Positions 17,415 to 26,660 of a stretch of 58,817 nucleotides of DNA are shown here, in pieces; position 1 is the stretch's first letter, and each line of letters begins with the position of its first letter. The DNA is taken from the NCBI GenBank assembly GCA_007119345.1, contig SKPV01000018.1, forward strand, positions 1-58,817, in the 5' to 3' direction. The notes beneath the pieces were generated by a model. It worked only from the letters and a program-made list of their open reading frames with translations. It made no database searches and was not told the DNA's origin. Source of the stretch: Halovivax sp. (GTDB lineage Archaea > Halobacteriota > Halobacteria > Halobacteriales > Natrialbaceae). The position numbers were made by a program, and so were the translations under genes.

Positions 17415-18332
17415 ATGACACCCGATATCGACCTCACCGGCGTCTTCCCGGCGATGTGCACGCCGTTTCGCGACGACGAACGAATCGACTTCGAAACGCT
17501 CCGCGCCGACGCCCGTCGCCTCGAAACCGCGGGCGTCGACGGCCTCGTCCCCGTCGGCTCGACGGGCGAATCGGCCACCCTCACTCACGACGAACACGTC
17601 CAGGTCGTCGAGGCGGTCGTCGACGCCGTCGACGACGTGCCCGTGATCGCGGGCACCGGCTCGAACAACACCCGCGAGGCGCTCGAGCTCTCCGAACGCG
17701 CTGCCGACGCTGGCGCCGACGGACTCCTGCTCATCTCGCCGTACTACAACAAGCCCGAACAGCGCGGCCTGCTCGAGCACTACGGCCGGCTGGCCGACGC
17801 CGTCGACCTCCCCCAGATCGTCTACAACGTCCCCTCCCGGACGGGCCGGACGATCGAGCCCGACACCGCCGTCGAGCTGGCGAGTCACCCGAATATCGCC
17901 GGCTACAAGGCCGCCGAGGGGGACCTCGGCGCGATCGGCGAGATCGCCGAGCGAACCCGCGACGAGGAGTTCGCCGTCCTCTCGGGCGACGACGCGCTCG
18001 CCCTCCCGATCTGCTCGATCGGCGGGACGGGAACGATCAGCGTCTCCGCGAACGTCGAGCCCGAGCGGACCGTCGCGATGGTCGGCGCCGCCTTGGAGGG
18101 TGACTACGAGCGCGCCCGCGCGCTGCACCACGAACTCGGCCCGCTGTTCCGCGCGCTGTTCGTCGAGACGAACCCGATCCCGGTGAAGGAGGCGATGGCG
18201 ATCCGGGGCTACGGCCCGGCGACCGTCCGGCCGCCGCTGACGCGGCTCTCGGAGGCGCCCCGCGAGGAACTCGAGCGCGTCCTCGCGGACCTCGAGCGCG
18301 ACCCGACGGAACTCGCGGAGGCTGAGCGATGA
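17415..18332 (+). CDS. dapA: 4-hydroxy-tetrahydrodipicolinate synthase
   Basis: This 305-residue enzyme condenses pyruvate with aspartate semialdehyde, the first dedicated step of lysine synthesis by the diaminopimelate route. The TIM-barrel motifs are present: GSTGES at 48-53, SPYYNKP at 108-114 (catalytic Tyr in this loop), YNVPSRTG at 137-144, and the Schiff-base lysine in GYKAAEGD at Lys165. It heads a chain of six dap/lys genes reading the same way. Its stop codon overlaps an ATG (ATGA) of a 45-codon frame leading to dapB. Confidence 0.93.
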   Translation: MTPDIDLTGVFPAMCTPFRDDERIDFETLRADARRLETAGVDGLVPVGSTGESATLTHDEHVQVVEAVVDAVDDVPVIAGTGSNNTREALELSERAADAGADGLLLISPYYNKPEQRGLLEHYGRLADAVDLPQIVYNVPSRTGRTIEPDTAVELASHPNIAGYKAAEGDLGAIGEIAERTRDEEFAVLSGDDALALPICSIGGTGTISVSANVEPERTVAMVGAALEGDYERARALHHELGPLFRALFVETNPIPVKEAMAIRGYGPATVRPPLTRLSEAPREELERVLADLERDPTELAEAER

Positions 18333-18462
18333 ACAGGGCGCGCCTCGAGGCCGCGTGCCGCGGCGACGAGACGGTCTCGAGCCGTCGTCGCGGCGGTCGG
18401 CGGGCTCGCTATCTTGGGGGGTGTTTGAAGACGGTTCGCCGCGAGGCTTCGCGGGTGAGACG

Positions 18463-19236
18463 ATGACCCTTCGACTCGGCGTTACGGGGGCGACGGGCCG
18501 GATGGGCGGCGAGGTCCTCGCCGCGGCGCGCGAGCGGGAGAACTGCGAGGTCGTCCTCGCCGCGAGCCGGAGCGCCGGGGACGATTCCCCCGGGGACCGC
18601 GGGATCGACGTCGAACCCGCCGACGAGTTCGCGGCGCTCGTCGCCGACCGGGAACCGAACGCGGTCGTCGACTTCACGGCGCCGGACGCCGCGGTCGAGT
18701 ACGCCGCGGCCTGCGCCGACTCCGGGGTCGCGTTCGTCACCGGGACGACGGGCTTCGACGACGACCGGCTCTCGGCCCTCGACCGGTCCAGCGAGGAGAT
18801 CCCGCTCCTCCACGCGCCCAATTTCGCTCGCGGGGTGCAGACCCTGGTGAACGTCGTGGCCGAGGCCGTCCGCTCGCTGCCGAGCTACGACGTCGAGCTC
18901 GTCGAGCGCCACCACAATCGGAAGCGCGACGCCCCGAGCGGCACGGCGAACCGGCTGCTCGCGGAGATCGAGGCCGCCGGCGAGTTCGCCGGACGGACCC
19001 ACGGACGGGAGGGGGAAGATCCCCGCGAGGCGGGCGAGATCGGCGTCCACGCGCTGCGCGCGGGCGACGTCACCGGCGAACACGAGGTCGCGATCGCCGG
19101 CAACCACGAGGAACTGCGACTGGTCCACCGCGCCGAGGATCGGGCCGTCTTCGCCCGAGGCGCCCTCGACGCGGCGGACTGGCTGGCCGGTCGCGACCCC
19201 GGCCGCTACGACTTCGCCGAGGTGATCCAAGAATGA
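18463..19236 (+). CDS. dapB: 4-hydroxy-tetrahydrodipicolinate reductase
   Basis: This 257-residue enzyme reduces the DapA product with NAD(P)H. It has the dinucleotide motif GVTGATGRMG at residues 6-15, the GTTGF loop at 94-98, HAPNFARGVQTL at 117-128, and the catalytic ELVERHHNRKRDAPSGTA at 145-162 with the His pair at 150-151 and Lys154. The chosen ATG follows the upstream frame with a 4-bp ATGA overlap. Its stop overlaps the dapD start by 4 bp. Confidence 0.93.
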   Translation: MTLRLGVTGATGRMGGEVLAAARERENCEVVLAASRSAGDDSPGDRGIDVEPADEFAALVADREPNAVVDFTAPDAAVEYAAACADSGVAFVTGTTGFDDDRLSALDRSSEEIPLLHAPNFARGVQTLVNVVAEAVRSLPSYDVELVERHHNRKRDAPSGTANRLLAEIEAAGEFAGRTHGREGEDPREAGEIGVHALRAGDVTGEHEVAIAGNHEELRLVHRAEDRAVFARGALDAADWLAGRDPGRYDFAEVIQE

Positions 19237-20087
19237 GCGACGGAGCGAGCGCGAGCGCGCTCGAGACCGACATCGACGGGCTGTGGAACCGCTACGAGAC
19301 CGGCGAACTGGACGCCGCGTCCGCCGGCGAGGACGAGCGGGCCACGCTCGAGGCGTTCCTCGACGCGTTAGAGGCCGGCGACGTGCGCGCGGCGGAGCGC
19401 GTCGGGGGCGAGTGGGCGGCCAACGAGTGGGTCAAGCGCGGAATCTTGCTCAACTTCGGGCTCCGCGAGACCGCGGCGCGCGAGTACGGCGACGTCACGT
19501 ACAACGACGTCCTTCCGCTGGCCGACGGTCGGGCGTTCGGCGAGCGCGGAACCCGAAACACGCCCGACGGAACGGTCGTCCGCCGGGGCGCCCGCGTCGG
19601 CGCCGACTGCATACTGATGAGCCCGTCGTTCGTCAACGTCGGCGCGCACGTCGGCGACGGCACGCTCGTCGACTCCTGTGACACCGTGGGGTCGTGCGCG
19701 CAGATCGGTCGGAACGTGAAGCTCGGCGCCAACACCCTGATCGGGGGCGTCCTGGAGCCCGTCGAGGACGCGCCGGTCGTGATCGAGGACGGCGTCTCGC
19801 TCGGCGCCGGCTGCCGCGTGACGTCGGGCTTCGTCGTCCGCGAGAATAGCGTCGTGGGGGAGAACACCCTGCTCACCCCTCGGATCCCCGTCTACGACCT
19901 CGTCGAGGAGGAGGTGCTGTACGGCGAGTTGCCGCCCGAGCGCCGCGCGTTCACCCGCTTCGTCGAGTCGTCGATCGGCGAGCACGACCTCTTCGACGGC
20001 GGCGCCTACAAGCCCGCCGTCGTCGCGACGCATCTCGAGGACCGCACCCTCGAGGCCACCGAGCGCGAGGAGGTGCTCCGGGAATGA
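19233..20087 (+). CDS. dapD: 2,3,4,5-tetrahydropyridine-2,6-dicarboxylate N-succinyltransferase
   Basis: This 284-residue left-handed beta-helix acyltransferase succinylates the DapB product. Hexapeptide-type turns run from about residue 115 to 215 (VRRGARVGADCILMSPSFVN, then VGAHVGDGTLVDSCDTVGSC, then VKLGANTLIGGVLEP). The presence of DapD places this organism on the succinylase branch rather than the acetylase or aminotransferase variants. Both ends overlap neighbours by ATGA, indicating translational coupling. No DapC aminotransferase gene is in the window; a general aminotransferase elsewhere must supply it. Confidence 0.92.
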   Translation: MSDGASASALETDIDGLWNRYETGELDAASAGEDERATLEAFLDALEAGDVRAAERVGGEWAANEWVKRGILLNFGLRETAAREYGDVTYNDVLPLADGRAFGERGTRNTPDGTVVRRGARVGADCILMSPSFVNVGAHVGDGTLVDSCDTVGSCAQIGRNVKLGANTLIGGVLEPVEDAPVVIEDGVSLGAGCRVTSGFVVRENSVVGENTLLTPRIPVYDLVEEEVLYGELPPERRAFTRFVESSIGEHDLFDGGAYKPAVVATHLEDRTLEATEREEVLRE

Positions 20088-21517
20088 GCGGGCGAGCGGG
20101 CGGCGAGCGCGACCGGTCGCCTGGCGGCGCGGCGGACGAACCCGTTCGCGCCGACGAGGCGAGGGCGCGCGCCGACGGCGGATCGAACCCGCCGGTCCGC
20201 CGACTCGACGACTGGAACGCCGCCCGGCTACGGACCCTGGCTGACGAGTACGATACGCCGCTGTACGTCCTGGATCTCGACCGCGTCCGGGCGAACTACC
20301 GCCGGATGCGGGCCGCGTTTCCGGACGCCGAGATCTGCTACGCGGCGAAGGCTAACGCGCACGCGGACGTTCTGGCGACGCTGGCCGAGGAGGACGCCAG
20401 CGTCGAGTGCGCCTCGGCGGGCGAACTCCGTCGCGCGCTCGCGGCCGGCGTCCCCGCCGACCGGACCCATTACACCGCGGTCAACCCCCCGGCGCGGGAC
20501 CTCGACGACGCCGTCGAGGTGGCGACCGCGCGCGACGGGCTGACGGTCACCGCGGGCGCGGCGGACACGATCGACCGCCTCGCGGATCGGGGCTACGAGG
20601 GTCGGTTCTGCCTGCGCGTGAATCCGGGCGTGGGGGCCGGTCACCACGAGAAGGTTCGCACCGGCGCCGACGCGAAGTTCGGCGTCCCCGCCGACCGCGC
20701 CGTCGAGACTCTGGCCGAGGCCGCCGATCGCGGGTTCGACGTCGTCGGCGTGCACGCCCACGTCGGCTCGGGCGTCTCGGGCGACCAGCTGGCCGCCCAC
20801 CGGGAGTTCGTCTCGCGGGTGGGCGCGATCGCGCGCGAGGCGACCGAGGCGGTCGGCTCGCTCGAGTTCGTCGACGTCGGCGGCGGCTTCGGCGTCCCCT
20901 ACCGCGAGGACGAGTCGCCGATCGACCTCGAGGCCGTCGCGGCGGCGACGCGCGAGGCCCTCGGCGAGGTCGACGCCCGGCTCGTGATCGAGCCGGGTCG
21001 GTACCTGGTCGCGGACGCGGGCGTCCTGCTGACCGCGGCGAACACGGTGAAGGAGGCGCCGGAGACCACCGTCGTCGGCGTCGACGCGGGGATGACGACC
21101 CTGCTGCGGCCGGCGATGTACGACGCCCACCACGCGATTCGACCGCTGGCGCCCGACGCGGCCGACCGCGAGGCGGTTCCCCAGACCATCACGGGCCCGA
21201 TCTGTGAGAGCGCGGACGTCTTCTGCGAGGACCGCGGGCTCCCCCGGATCGCCCGCGGCGAGCGCCTCGCGATCGGCAACGCCGGCGCCTACGGCTACGA
21301 GATGGCGAGTACCTACAACTCGCGGCCGCGTCCCGCGTCGGTGACGCTCGTCGGCGGGGAGGCGCGACCGGCTCGCCGGCGCGAGTCGGTCGCGGACGTG
21401 ACGCGACTCGAGGTCCGCCGGGAGGGCGAGGACGATCGAACCGACGGCGACGTTGCCGGGACCGGCGGAAACCGCGACCGCGGTTCGATGCCGGCGGATC
21501 CGGAGGTGGGCGAATGA
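20084..21517 (+). CDS. lysA: Diaminopimelate decarboxylase
   Basis: This 477-residue PLP enzyme performs the last step to lysine. The cofactor lysine is in CYAAKANAHADVLATL (Lys89). HAHVGSGV, VDVGGGFGVPY, EPGRYLV and GPICESADVF are the conserved barrel and C-terminal motifs in the expected order. The N-terminal 35 residues and the last 45 (starting about RRESVADVTRLE) are extra, polar and Arg/Glu/Asp rich, so one or both tails may be disordered. A start further downstream would remove most of the N-terminal extension, but the ATG overlapping dapD is supported by coupling. Confidence 0.92.
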   Translation: MSGRAGGERDRSPGGAADEPVRADEARARADGGSNPPVRRLDDWNAARLRTLADEYDTPLYVLDLDRVRANYRRMRAAFPDAEICYAAKANAHADVLATLAEEDASVECASAGELRRALAAGVPADRTHYTAVNPPARDLDDAVEVATARDGLTVTAGAADTIDRLADRGYEGRFCLRVNPGVGAGHHEKVRTGADAKFGVPADRAVETLAEAADRGFDVVGVHAHVGSGVSGDQLAAHREFVSRVGAIAREATEAVGSLEFVDVGGGFGVPYREDESPIDLEAVAAATREALGEVDARLVIEPGRYLVADAGVLLTAANTVKEAPETTVVGVDAGMTTLLRPAMYDAHHAIRPLAPDAADREAVPQTITGPICESADVFCEDRGLPRIARGERLAIGNAGAYGYEMASTYNSRPRPASVTLVGGEARPARRRESVADVTRLEVRREGEDDRTDGDVAGTGGNRDRGSMPADPEVGE

Positions 21518-22407
21518 GCGAGATCGCGCCGGAGGCCGGCCCGGTCGCCTTCGAGAAGTACCACGGGACGGGCAACGACTTCGTCGTGGTCGACGCCTAC
21601 GAGCGCGTACCCGACCGCGGGGCGTTCGCGAGCCGGGTCTGCGACCGCGAGGACGGGGTCGGCGCCGACGGCGTCCTCTTTCTCGCGCTCGAACCGGAAC
21701 CCGTGCCGCCGCGGGTGGTGATGACGCTCTTTCAGCCGGACGGCGGGACGGCCGCGATGTGCGGCAACGGCGCCCGCTGCGCCGCGGCGTGGGCGATGGA
21801 GCGAACCGGGTCGGACGCGGTGATGGTCGACACCCAGGCGGGCTCGCGCCGAGCCGAGCGAGCCGCCGACGGGATCGCCGTCGAGATGGGGCGCCCGTCG
21901 TTCGACCCCGACGACGTGCCGGTCCGGGTCGACGAGCCGGTCGTCGAGCGGCCGGCGGTGGAACTGGGGATCGACGAGGGGCCCGAGACGGCGCCGTCGG
22001 GTGCGACCGAACTGGCCGTGACGGCGGTCGACACCGGCGTCCCCCACGCCGTCGCGTTCGTCGACGACGTCGACGACGTCGACCTGGCCGCGGTCGCGCC
22101 GCCGATCCGCCGCGCGGAGGCCTTCCCTCGCGGGACGAACGTCACCCTGGCGAGCCGGGAGGGCGACGGCTTCCGCCAGCGGACCTACGAGCGCGGCGTC
22201 GAGGGCGAGACGGACGCCTGCGGCACCGGCGCGGTCGCGATCGCGGCCGCCGCTCGCCGGCTCGATCTGCTCGGGGACGAGCCCGTCGCGGTCCGGCCGC
22301 CGGGCGGCGACCTCCGGGTCACCGCGGACGAGTTCGGGCGCGCCGTCCTCGACGGTCCCGTCGTCCGGGAGTTCGACGGCGAAGCGCCCGCCGTCGCCCC
22401 GAGGTGA
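21514..22407 (+). CDS. dapF: Diaminopimelate epimerase
   Basis: This 297-residue enzyme interconverts LL- and meso-diaminopimelate. The two catalytic cysteines are in MCGNGARCAAAW (Cys83) and ETDACGTGAVAIA (Cys236). The N-terminal FEKYHGTGNDFVVVD and the PRGTNV segment are also typical. It overlaps lysA by 4 bp and is followed 7 bp later by the dapE-type gene. In this operon lysA precedes dapF even though it acts later. Confidence 0.93.
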   Translation: MSEIAPEAGPVAFEKYHGTGNDFVVVDAYERVPDRGAFASRVCDREDGVGADGVLFLALEPEPVPPRVVMTLFQPDGGTAAMCGNGARCAAAWAMERTGSDAVMVDTQAGSRRAERAADGIAVEMGRPSFDPDDVPVRVDEPVVERPAVELGIDEGPETAPSGATELAVTAVDTGVPHAVAFVDDVDDVDLAAVAPPIRRAEAFPRGTNVTLASREGDGFRQRTYERGVEGETDACGTGAVAIAAAARRLDLLGDEPVAVRPPGGDLRVTADEFGRAVLDGPVVREFDGEAPAVAPR

Positions 22408-22414
22408 CCGACCG

Positions 22415-23587
22415 GTGACCGCCCACACCACCGGTCCGGCCGACCCCGCCTTCGATCCGATCGACTTCCTCGAGGCGGCCGTGGCCACGCCATCTCACGA
22501 GGACGTCGGCCAGATGCGCGACCTGCTGGTCGAGACGCTGGAGGACCGGGGCGTCGACGTCCGCGTCGACGACGCCGGGAACGTGATCGCCGCGAAGGGT
22601 GCCGGGAGCGGATCCGTCGACGGGGCCGGCGCCGGCGAGGGCGCCGACGGCGGAACGCACCTCCTCCTCAACACGCACGTCGACACCGTGACGCCGCACG
22701 TCCCGCTCGAGCGCCGCGAGGGCGGCGACCTGCTGTGCGGCCGCGGCGCCTGCGACGCCAAGGGTCCGCTGGCGGCGATGCTCTCGGCGTACTTCGCGGT
22801 CGATCCGGGCGCGGGGCGCCTGACGCTCGCCGTGACGCCCGACGAGGAGACGCTGTCGACCGGCGCCCACGCGCTCGTCTCGACGTTCGACTCGCCGGTG
22901 CGGGACGCCGACGGCGTGATCGTCGGCGAGCCGACCGGACTCGACGTCTGTACGGCGGCGAAGGGCCGCTTCCAGGGGACCGTCGAGCTGTCGGGGGCGC
23001 ACGCCCACGCCGCGGAACCGGACTCCGGGAGCAACGCCGTCGCCGCGCTCGAGAGAGTTCTGCGGGCCGTTCGCACCTTCGACGACCGGCCGGACGGCCC
23101 GGGCGCGCACCCGGACCTCGGCGAGACGACGCTCACGCCGACCGTGGTCCGGGGCGGCGAGGCGACCAACCAGGTGCCCGACGCGTGCCGGCTGACGCTG
23201 GATCGCCGGAGCGTGCCGCCGGAGACCGCGGACTCGTTCCGGACCGCGCTCGTCGAGCACCTGCGCGCCAGGGTCTCCGACCCCGTCGACGTCGACTTCG
23301 CCTTCGCCGACCGTCCGACGCCGTTTCTGGAGGCCTGGGCGACCGACGCGGAGGAACCGCTCGTCCGGACGCTCGTCGACGCGAGCGGCGGCGACGTCCG
23401 ATCCTTCGACGCCGCCACGGAGGCGTCGTACTTCGCCGCCCACGCGCCGACCGTCGTCTTCGGGCCGGGCGTGCTGGCGGACGCCGAGGGTGCGGTCGCC
23501 CACAGCCCCCGCGAGTACGTCGAAGTGGCCGACGTCCGCGAGGCCGCTGACGCGCTCGAGGCGGCGATCTCCGACGTCGGCGTGTGA
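22415..23587 (+). CDS. dapE: M20-family amidohydrolase, probable succinyl-diaminopimelate desuccinylase
   Basis: This 390-residue M20 metallohydrolase has zinc-site motifs NTHVDTVTP (His88, Asp90), GRGACDAKGPLAAML (Asp114), TPDEET (Glu144/145) and VGEPTGLD. The position in the dap operon, with DapD present, makes it the desuccinylase that releases diaminopimelate for DapF. An insertion rich in Gly, Ala and Asp at about residues 63-80 is a haloarchaeal loop. The start is GTG 7 bp after the dapF stop. Confidence 0.88.
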   Translation: MTAHTTGPADPAFDPIDFLEAAVATPSHEDVGQMRDLLVETLEDRGVDVRVDDAGNVIAAKGAGSGSVDGAGAGEGADGGTHLLLNTHVDTVTPHVPLERREGGDLLCGRGACDAKGPLAAMLSAYFAVDPGAGRLTLAVTPDEETLSTGAHALVSTFDSPVRDADGVIVGEPTGLDVCTAAKGRFQGTVELSGAHAHAAEPDSGSNAVAALERVLRAVRTFDDRPDGPGAHPDLGETTLTPTVVRGGEATNQVPDACRLTLDRRSVPPETADSFRTALVEHLRARVSDPVDVDFAFADRPTPFLEAWATDAEEPLVRTLVDASGGDVRSFDAATEASYFAAHAPTVVFGPGVLADAEGAVAHSPREYVEVADVREAADALEAAISDVGV

Positions 23588-23666
23588 CCTCGCCCTCCCG
23601 CCGCGAACCGACGCCGGTCCACCGACGAAGCAGTCGTTTCGCCACGATTTACGGGGGTGTGTGACG

Positions 23667-24521
23667 ATGGGGGCACATGCGACTCCGAACGAACGCCGGT
23701 TACCGGGAGGGCGATCGCCCGTGACGGACGCCGAAACGCTCGGGAACGACGACCTGTCGGTCTCGGTCAGCGACGACGAGCTCGTGATCGAGGCGACGAT
23801 CGACCGCCCCGAGCGGCGAAACGCGCTGGGCGAGGACGTGATGGCCGGACTGCACGCCGTCCTCGCGGCGGCCGACGACGGCCCGGCGCGCGTGATCGTG
23901 ATCCGGGGCGCCGGCGGCACGTTCTGTTCGGGCGGCGACCTGAGCGAGTTCCCGATCGGGCAGGGCGCCCAGGCCTACCGCGAGGGTTTCGGCGCGCTCG
24001 CGGGATTGATCCGACGAATGCAGGAGACGAGCTCGCTGACCGTCGCCGCCGTGGACGGCCCCTGTCTGGCCGGCGGGCTCGGACTCGCCGCCTCCTGCGA
24101 GTTCGTCGTCGCCAGCGAGGACGCGACCTTCGGCACGCCCGAGGTGGACGTGGGCCTCTTTCCGGCGCAGGCGCTGGCGCCCATCATGCGCACCGTCACG
24201 GAGAAGGCGGGCCTGAAGCTGCTCTTCACGGGCGAGCGGATCGACGCGGCGCGGGCCCGCGAGATCGGCCTCGTCACCGACGTTCACCCGCCGGAGGCCT
24301 TCGAGGACGCGGTCGAGGCCCTGGTCGACGAGCTGGCGACCAACAGCCCGGTGCTGATCGGGATGGGCAAGGAGGCCTACTACGCCCAGCGGGGGATGGA
24401 CTTCGAGGCCGCCCTGTCGTACCTCAAGGAGATGATCGCGCTGATAGCCATGAGCGAGGACACCGAGGAGGGCATCGACGCGTTCCTGACCGACCGCGAA
24501 CCCGAGTGGCGGGGGCGGTGA
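23667..24521 (+). CDS. Enoyl-CoA hydratase/isomerase family protein
   Basis: This crotonase-fold protein is 284 residues if started at the ATG at 23667, or 266 from the GTG at 23721. IDRPERRNALGEDVMAGLHA is the N-terminal signature. The oxyanion-hole glycines are in RGAGGTFCSGGDLSEF and GPCLAGGLGLAASCEFV. EDATFGTPEVDVGLFPA follows, where the usual catalytic Glu appears as the Glu of TPEVDVG. It likely hydrates or isomerises an acyl-CoA. The BKACE gene starts 49 bp downstream, so the three genes to 26354 form one unit. Confidence 0.85.
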   Translation: MGAHATPNERRLPGGRSPVTDAETLGNDDLSVSVSDDELVIEATIDRPERRNALGEDVMAGLHAVLAAADDGPARVIVIRGAGGTFCSGGDLSEFPIGQGAQAYREGFGALAGLIRRMQETSSLTVAAVDGPCLAGGLGLAASCEFVVASEDATFGTPEVDVGLFPAQALAPIMRTVTEKAGLKLLFTGERIDAARAREIGLVTDVHPPEAFEDAVEALVDELATNSPVLIGMGKEAYYAQRGMDFEAALSYLKEMIALIAMSEDTEEGIDAFLTDREPEWRGR

Positions 24522-24570
24522 AGATGACGGGACCGACCGCGGTCGCGACGATCGATCGGAGGCGGTAGCG

Positions 24571-25464
24571 ATGCCCGACATCTACGAGCGCCAGGCGTCG
24601 CTCAAGGGCAACGATCCGGACAGGGTCGTGATCTCGGCGGCGCTCACGGGTGCGCTCACCACGCGCGATCAGTGTCCCGCGATCCCGTACACCCCGGAGG
24701 AGATCGCCGAGGAGGCCGCGGCCGCGCGCGAGGCGGGCGCGGCCGTGGCGCACGTCCACGCCCGGACGCCCGACGGCGCCCCGACGTTCGAGACGGAAAC
24801 CTACCGCGAGATCCGCGAGGAGGTTCGCGACCGCACCGACATCCTGTGCAACTTCTCGACGGGCGCGATCGGCGTCCCCGTCGCGGATCGCCTCGAGTAC
24901 GTGACCGAGGTACGTCCCGAGATCGCGGCGCTCAACATGGGCTCGATGAACTACGCGAAGTACTCCGAGCGTCGGGAGGAGTTCGTCTTCGACGTGGTGT
25001 TCGAGAACCCCTTCTCGGAGATCCGCGACCTCGTCTCGGGGATGACCGAGGCCGGCGTCGTCCCCGAACTGGAGTGCTTCGATACGGGCCACGTCGGCAA
25101 CGCGCGGCCGCTCTTCCGGGAGGGCGTCCTCGGCGAGCCCTACACGGTCAGCCTCGTCATGGGCGTCCTCGGCGGCATTCCCGCCACGGTCGAGAACCTG
25201 GCCCACCAGGTGCGTCAACTTCCCGAAGACGCCCCGTGGCAGGTGATCGGGATCGGGGAGGACCAGTGGCCGCTCGTCTCCGCGGCGCTCGCGATGGGCG
25301 GCAACGTCCGCGTCGGCCTCGAGGACAACTTCTACCTGCCCTCCGGCGAGATGGCCGACGGGAACGCCGAGCTGGTCGAGGCGGCCGCGACGATGGCCCG
25401 GCAGGTCGGACGCGAGCCGGCGACGCCCGAGCACGCCCGCGAGATCGTGGGGATCGAGCGATGA
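24571..25464 (+). CDS. Beta-keto acid cleavage enzyme (BKACE, DUF849)
   Basis: This 297-residue TIM-barrel protein of the BKACE family condenses a beta-keto acid with acetyl-CoA, giving acetoacetate and a new acyl-CoA. The signature VVISAALTGALTT near the N-terminus, IPYTPEEIAEEA, and the zinc-site HVHARTPDGAP (two His) are present, as is LEDNFYLPSGEMADGNAELV near the end (Glu and Asn of the family). The substrate varies widely across the family (3-keto-5-aminohexanoate, dehydrocarnitine, short keto acids) and cannot be read here. It overlaps the SDR gene by 4 bp. Confidence 0.88.
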   Translation: MPDIYERQASLKGNDPDRVVISAALTGALTTRDQCPAIPYTPEEIAEEAAAAREAGAAVAHVHARTPDGAPTFETETYREIREEVRDRTDILCNFSTGAIGVPVADRLEYVTEVRPEIAALNMGSMNYAKYSERREEFVFDVVFENPFSEIRDLVSGMTEAGVVPELECFDTGHVGNARPLFREGVLGEPYTVSLVMGVLGGIPATVENLAHQVRQLPEDAPWQVIGIGEDQWPLVSAALAMGGNVRVGLEDNFYLPSGEMADGNAELVEAAATMARQVGREPATPEHAREIVGIER

Positions 25465-26354
25465 GCGGGGACGAGGACGCCGCGTCGACCGGCGGCTCGC
25501 GCGCGTTCCCCGCGACCCCGCCGAGCACGGACATATTCGCCGAGGACCTCTTCGCGGGCGAGACCGCCCTCGTGACCGGCGGCGGGACGGGCATCGGTAA
25601 GGCGGTGGCGCTCGCCTACGCCGACCACGGGGCGGACGTGGCGATCGCGAGCCGCTCGATGGACCACCTCGAGCCGGTGGTCGACGAGCTCGAGGCCCGC
25701 GGCGCCGACGCGTGCGCGACGACCGTCGACGTCCGCGAGCCCGAGGCGGTCGAGGCGATGGTCGAGACGGTCCTCGCCGAGCTCGGCGACGTCTCGATCC
25801 TCGTCAACAACGCCGGCGCGAACTTCCTCTGTCCGGCCGAGGGCCTCTCGGCGAACGGCTGGCGGTCGGTGGTCGGGACCATCCTCGACGGGACGGCGAA
25901 CTGCACGTTCGCCGTCGGCGAGCACCTGCTGGAGCGCGGCGGCGGCGCGATCGTCTCGATGGGCGCGACGAACGCGGTTCGCGGCGCGCCCTACCACGCC
26001 CACTCCGGGGCGGGGAAGGCGGGCGTCCACAACCTGATGCGGACCGTCGCCGCCGAGTGGGCCGATCGCGGCGTGCGCGCGAACACCGTCGCGCCGGGCG
26101 TGATCGCGACCGAGGGCGTGATGGACGTGATGGGCGAGGGGACGGGGGACGGCGAGGCCCGAAGCGCCTCGGAACGAGCGAACGGCGACGTCGTGAGCCG
26201 CATCGTCGAGGCGGACCTGGCCGCCGACCGTCTCGGCACGCCCGCGGACTGCGTCGCCGTCACGCTCTTTCTCACCAGCCCGGCGGCCGCGTACGTAACC
26301 GGATCGACCTACGTCGTCGACGGCGGGCAGCTGCTGGCCCCGACGCCGTTCTGA
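25461..26354 (+). CDS. Short-chain dehydrogenase, 2,4-dienoyl-CoA reductase-like
   Basis: This 297-residue SDR has the cofactor motif TGGGTGIG at residues 39-46 and NNAG at 116-119. Ser166 is in VSMGA. The usual Tyr-x3-Lys is replaced by Ser182-x3-Lys186 (HSGAGKAGV), the arrangement of mitochondrial and peroxisomal 2,4-dienoyl-CoA reductases. AAEWADRGVRANTVAPG also matches that group. It probably reduces an unsaturated acyl-CoA in concert with the crotonase and BKACE genes upstream. Confidence 0.85.
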   Translation: MSGDEDAASTGGSRAFPATPPSTDIFAEDLFAGETALVTGGGTGIGKAVALAYADHGADVAIASRSMDHLEPVVDELEARGADACATTVDVREPEAVEAMVETVLAELGDVSILVNNAGANFLCPAEGLSANGWRSVVGTILDGTANCTFAVGEHLLERGGGAIVSMGATNAVRGAPYHAHSGAGKAGVHNLMRTVAAEWADRGVRANTVAPGVIATEGVMDVMGEGTGDGEARSASERANGDVVSRIVEADLAADRLGTPADCVAVTLFLTSPAAAYVTGSTYVVDGGQLLAPTPF

Positions 26355-26442
26355 CCCGTCGGATCCCTCGGAATCCGGCTCTCCGTCGGTGTTGCACTCG
26401 CGCGCCAATCGCTTTTTGACCCGGCCCCCGTCCGGTCGGGAA

Positions 26443-26634
26443 ATGAACCACGTTCTCAACGAACACACGAAGACGCTTCACCGATCTTCCGACGCCCTCG
26501 CGCCGAACCGGACGAGCTGCGGGGCGCTCAGGAACGTCCCCGATCGGCACGTGCGCGTCGTCGGCGAGGACGTCCAACCGACCGACGCCGTCGACCGCTG
26601 CGGTCGCTGTTTCGAGGGCGAAGGCGGTTACTGA
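26443..26634 (+). CDS. Small Cys-containing haloarchaeal protein
   Basis: This 63-residue protein begins MNHVLNEHTKTLHRSSDALA and has TSCGAL, then DRCGRCFEGEGGY at the C-terminus. The Cys-x2-Cys pair with an earlier Cys and His residues suggests a metal-binding mini-domain. A pyrimidine-rich TATA-like stretch (GCTTTTTGA, about 26411-26419) lies 24-32 bp before the ATG. Function is unknown. Confidence 0.7.
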   Translation: MNHVLNEHTKTLHRSSDALAPNRTSCGALRNVPDRHVRVVGEDVQPTDAVDRCGRCFEGEGGY

Positions 26635-26660
26635 ACGCCGGATCACGTTGCAGCGGGACG

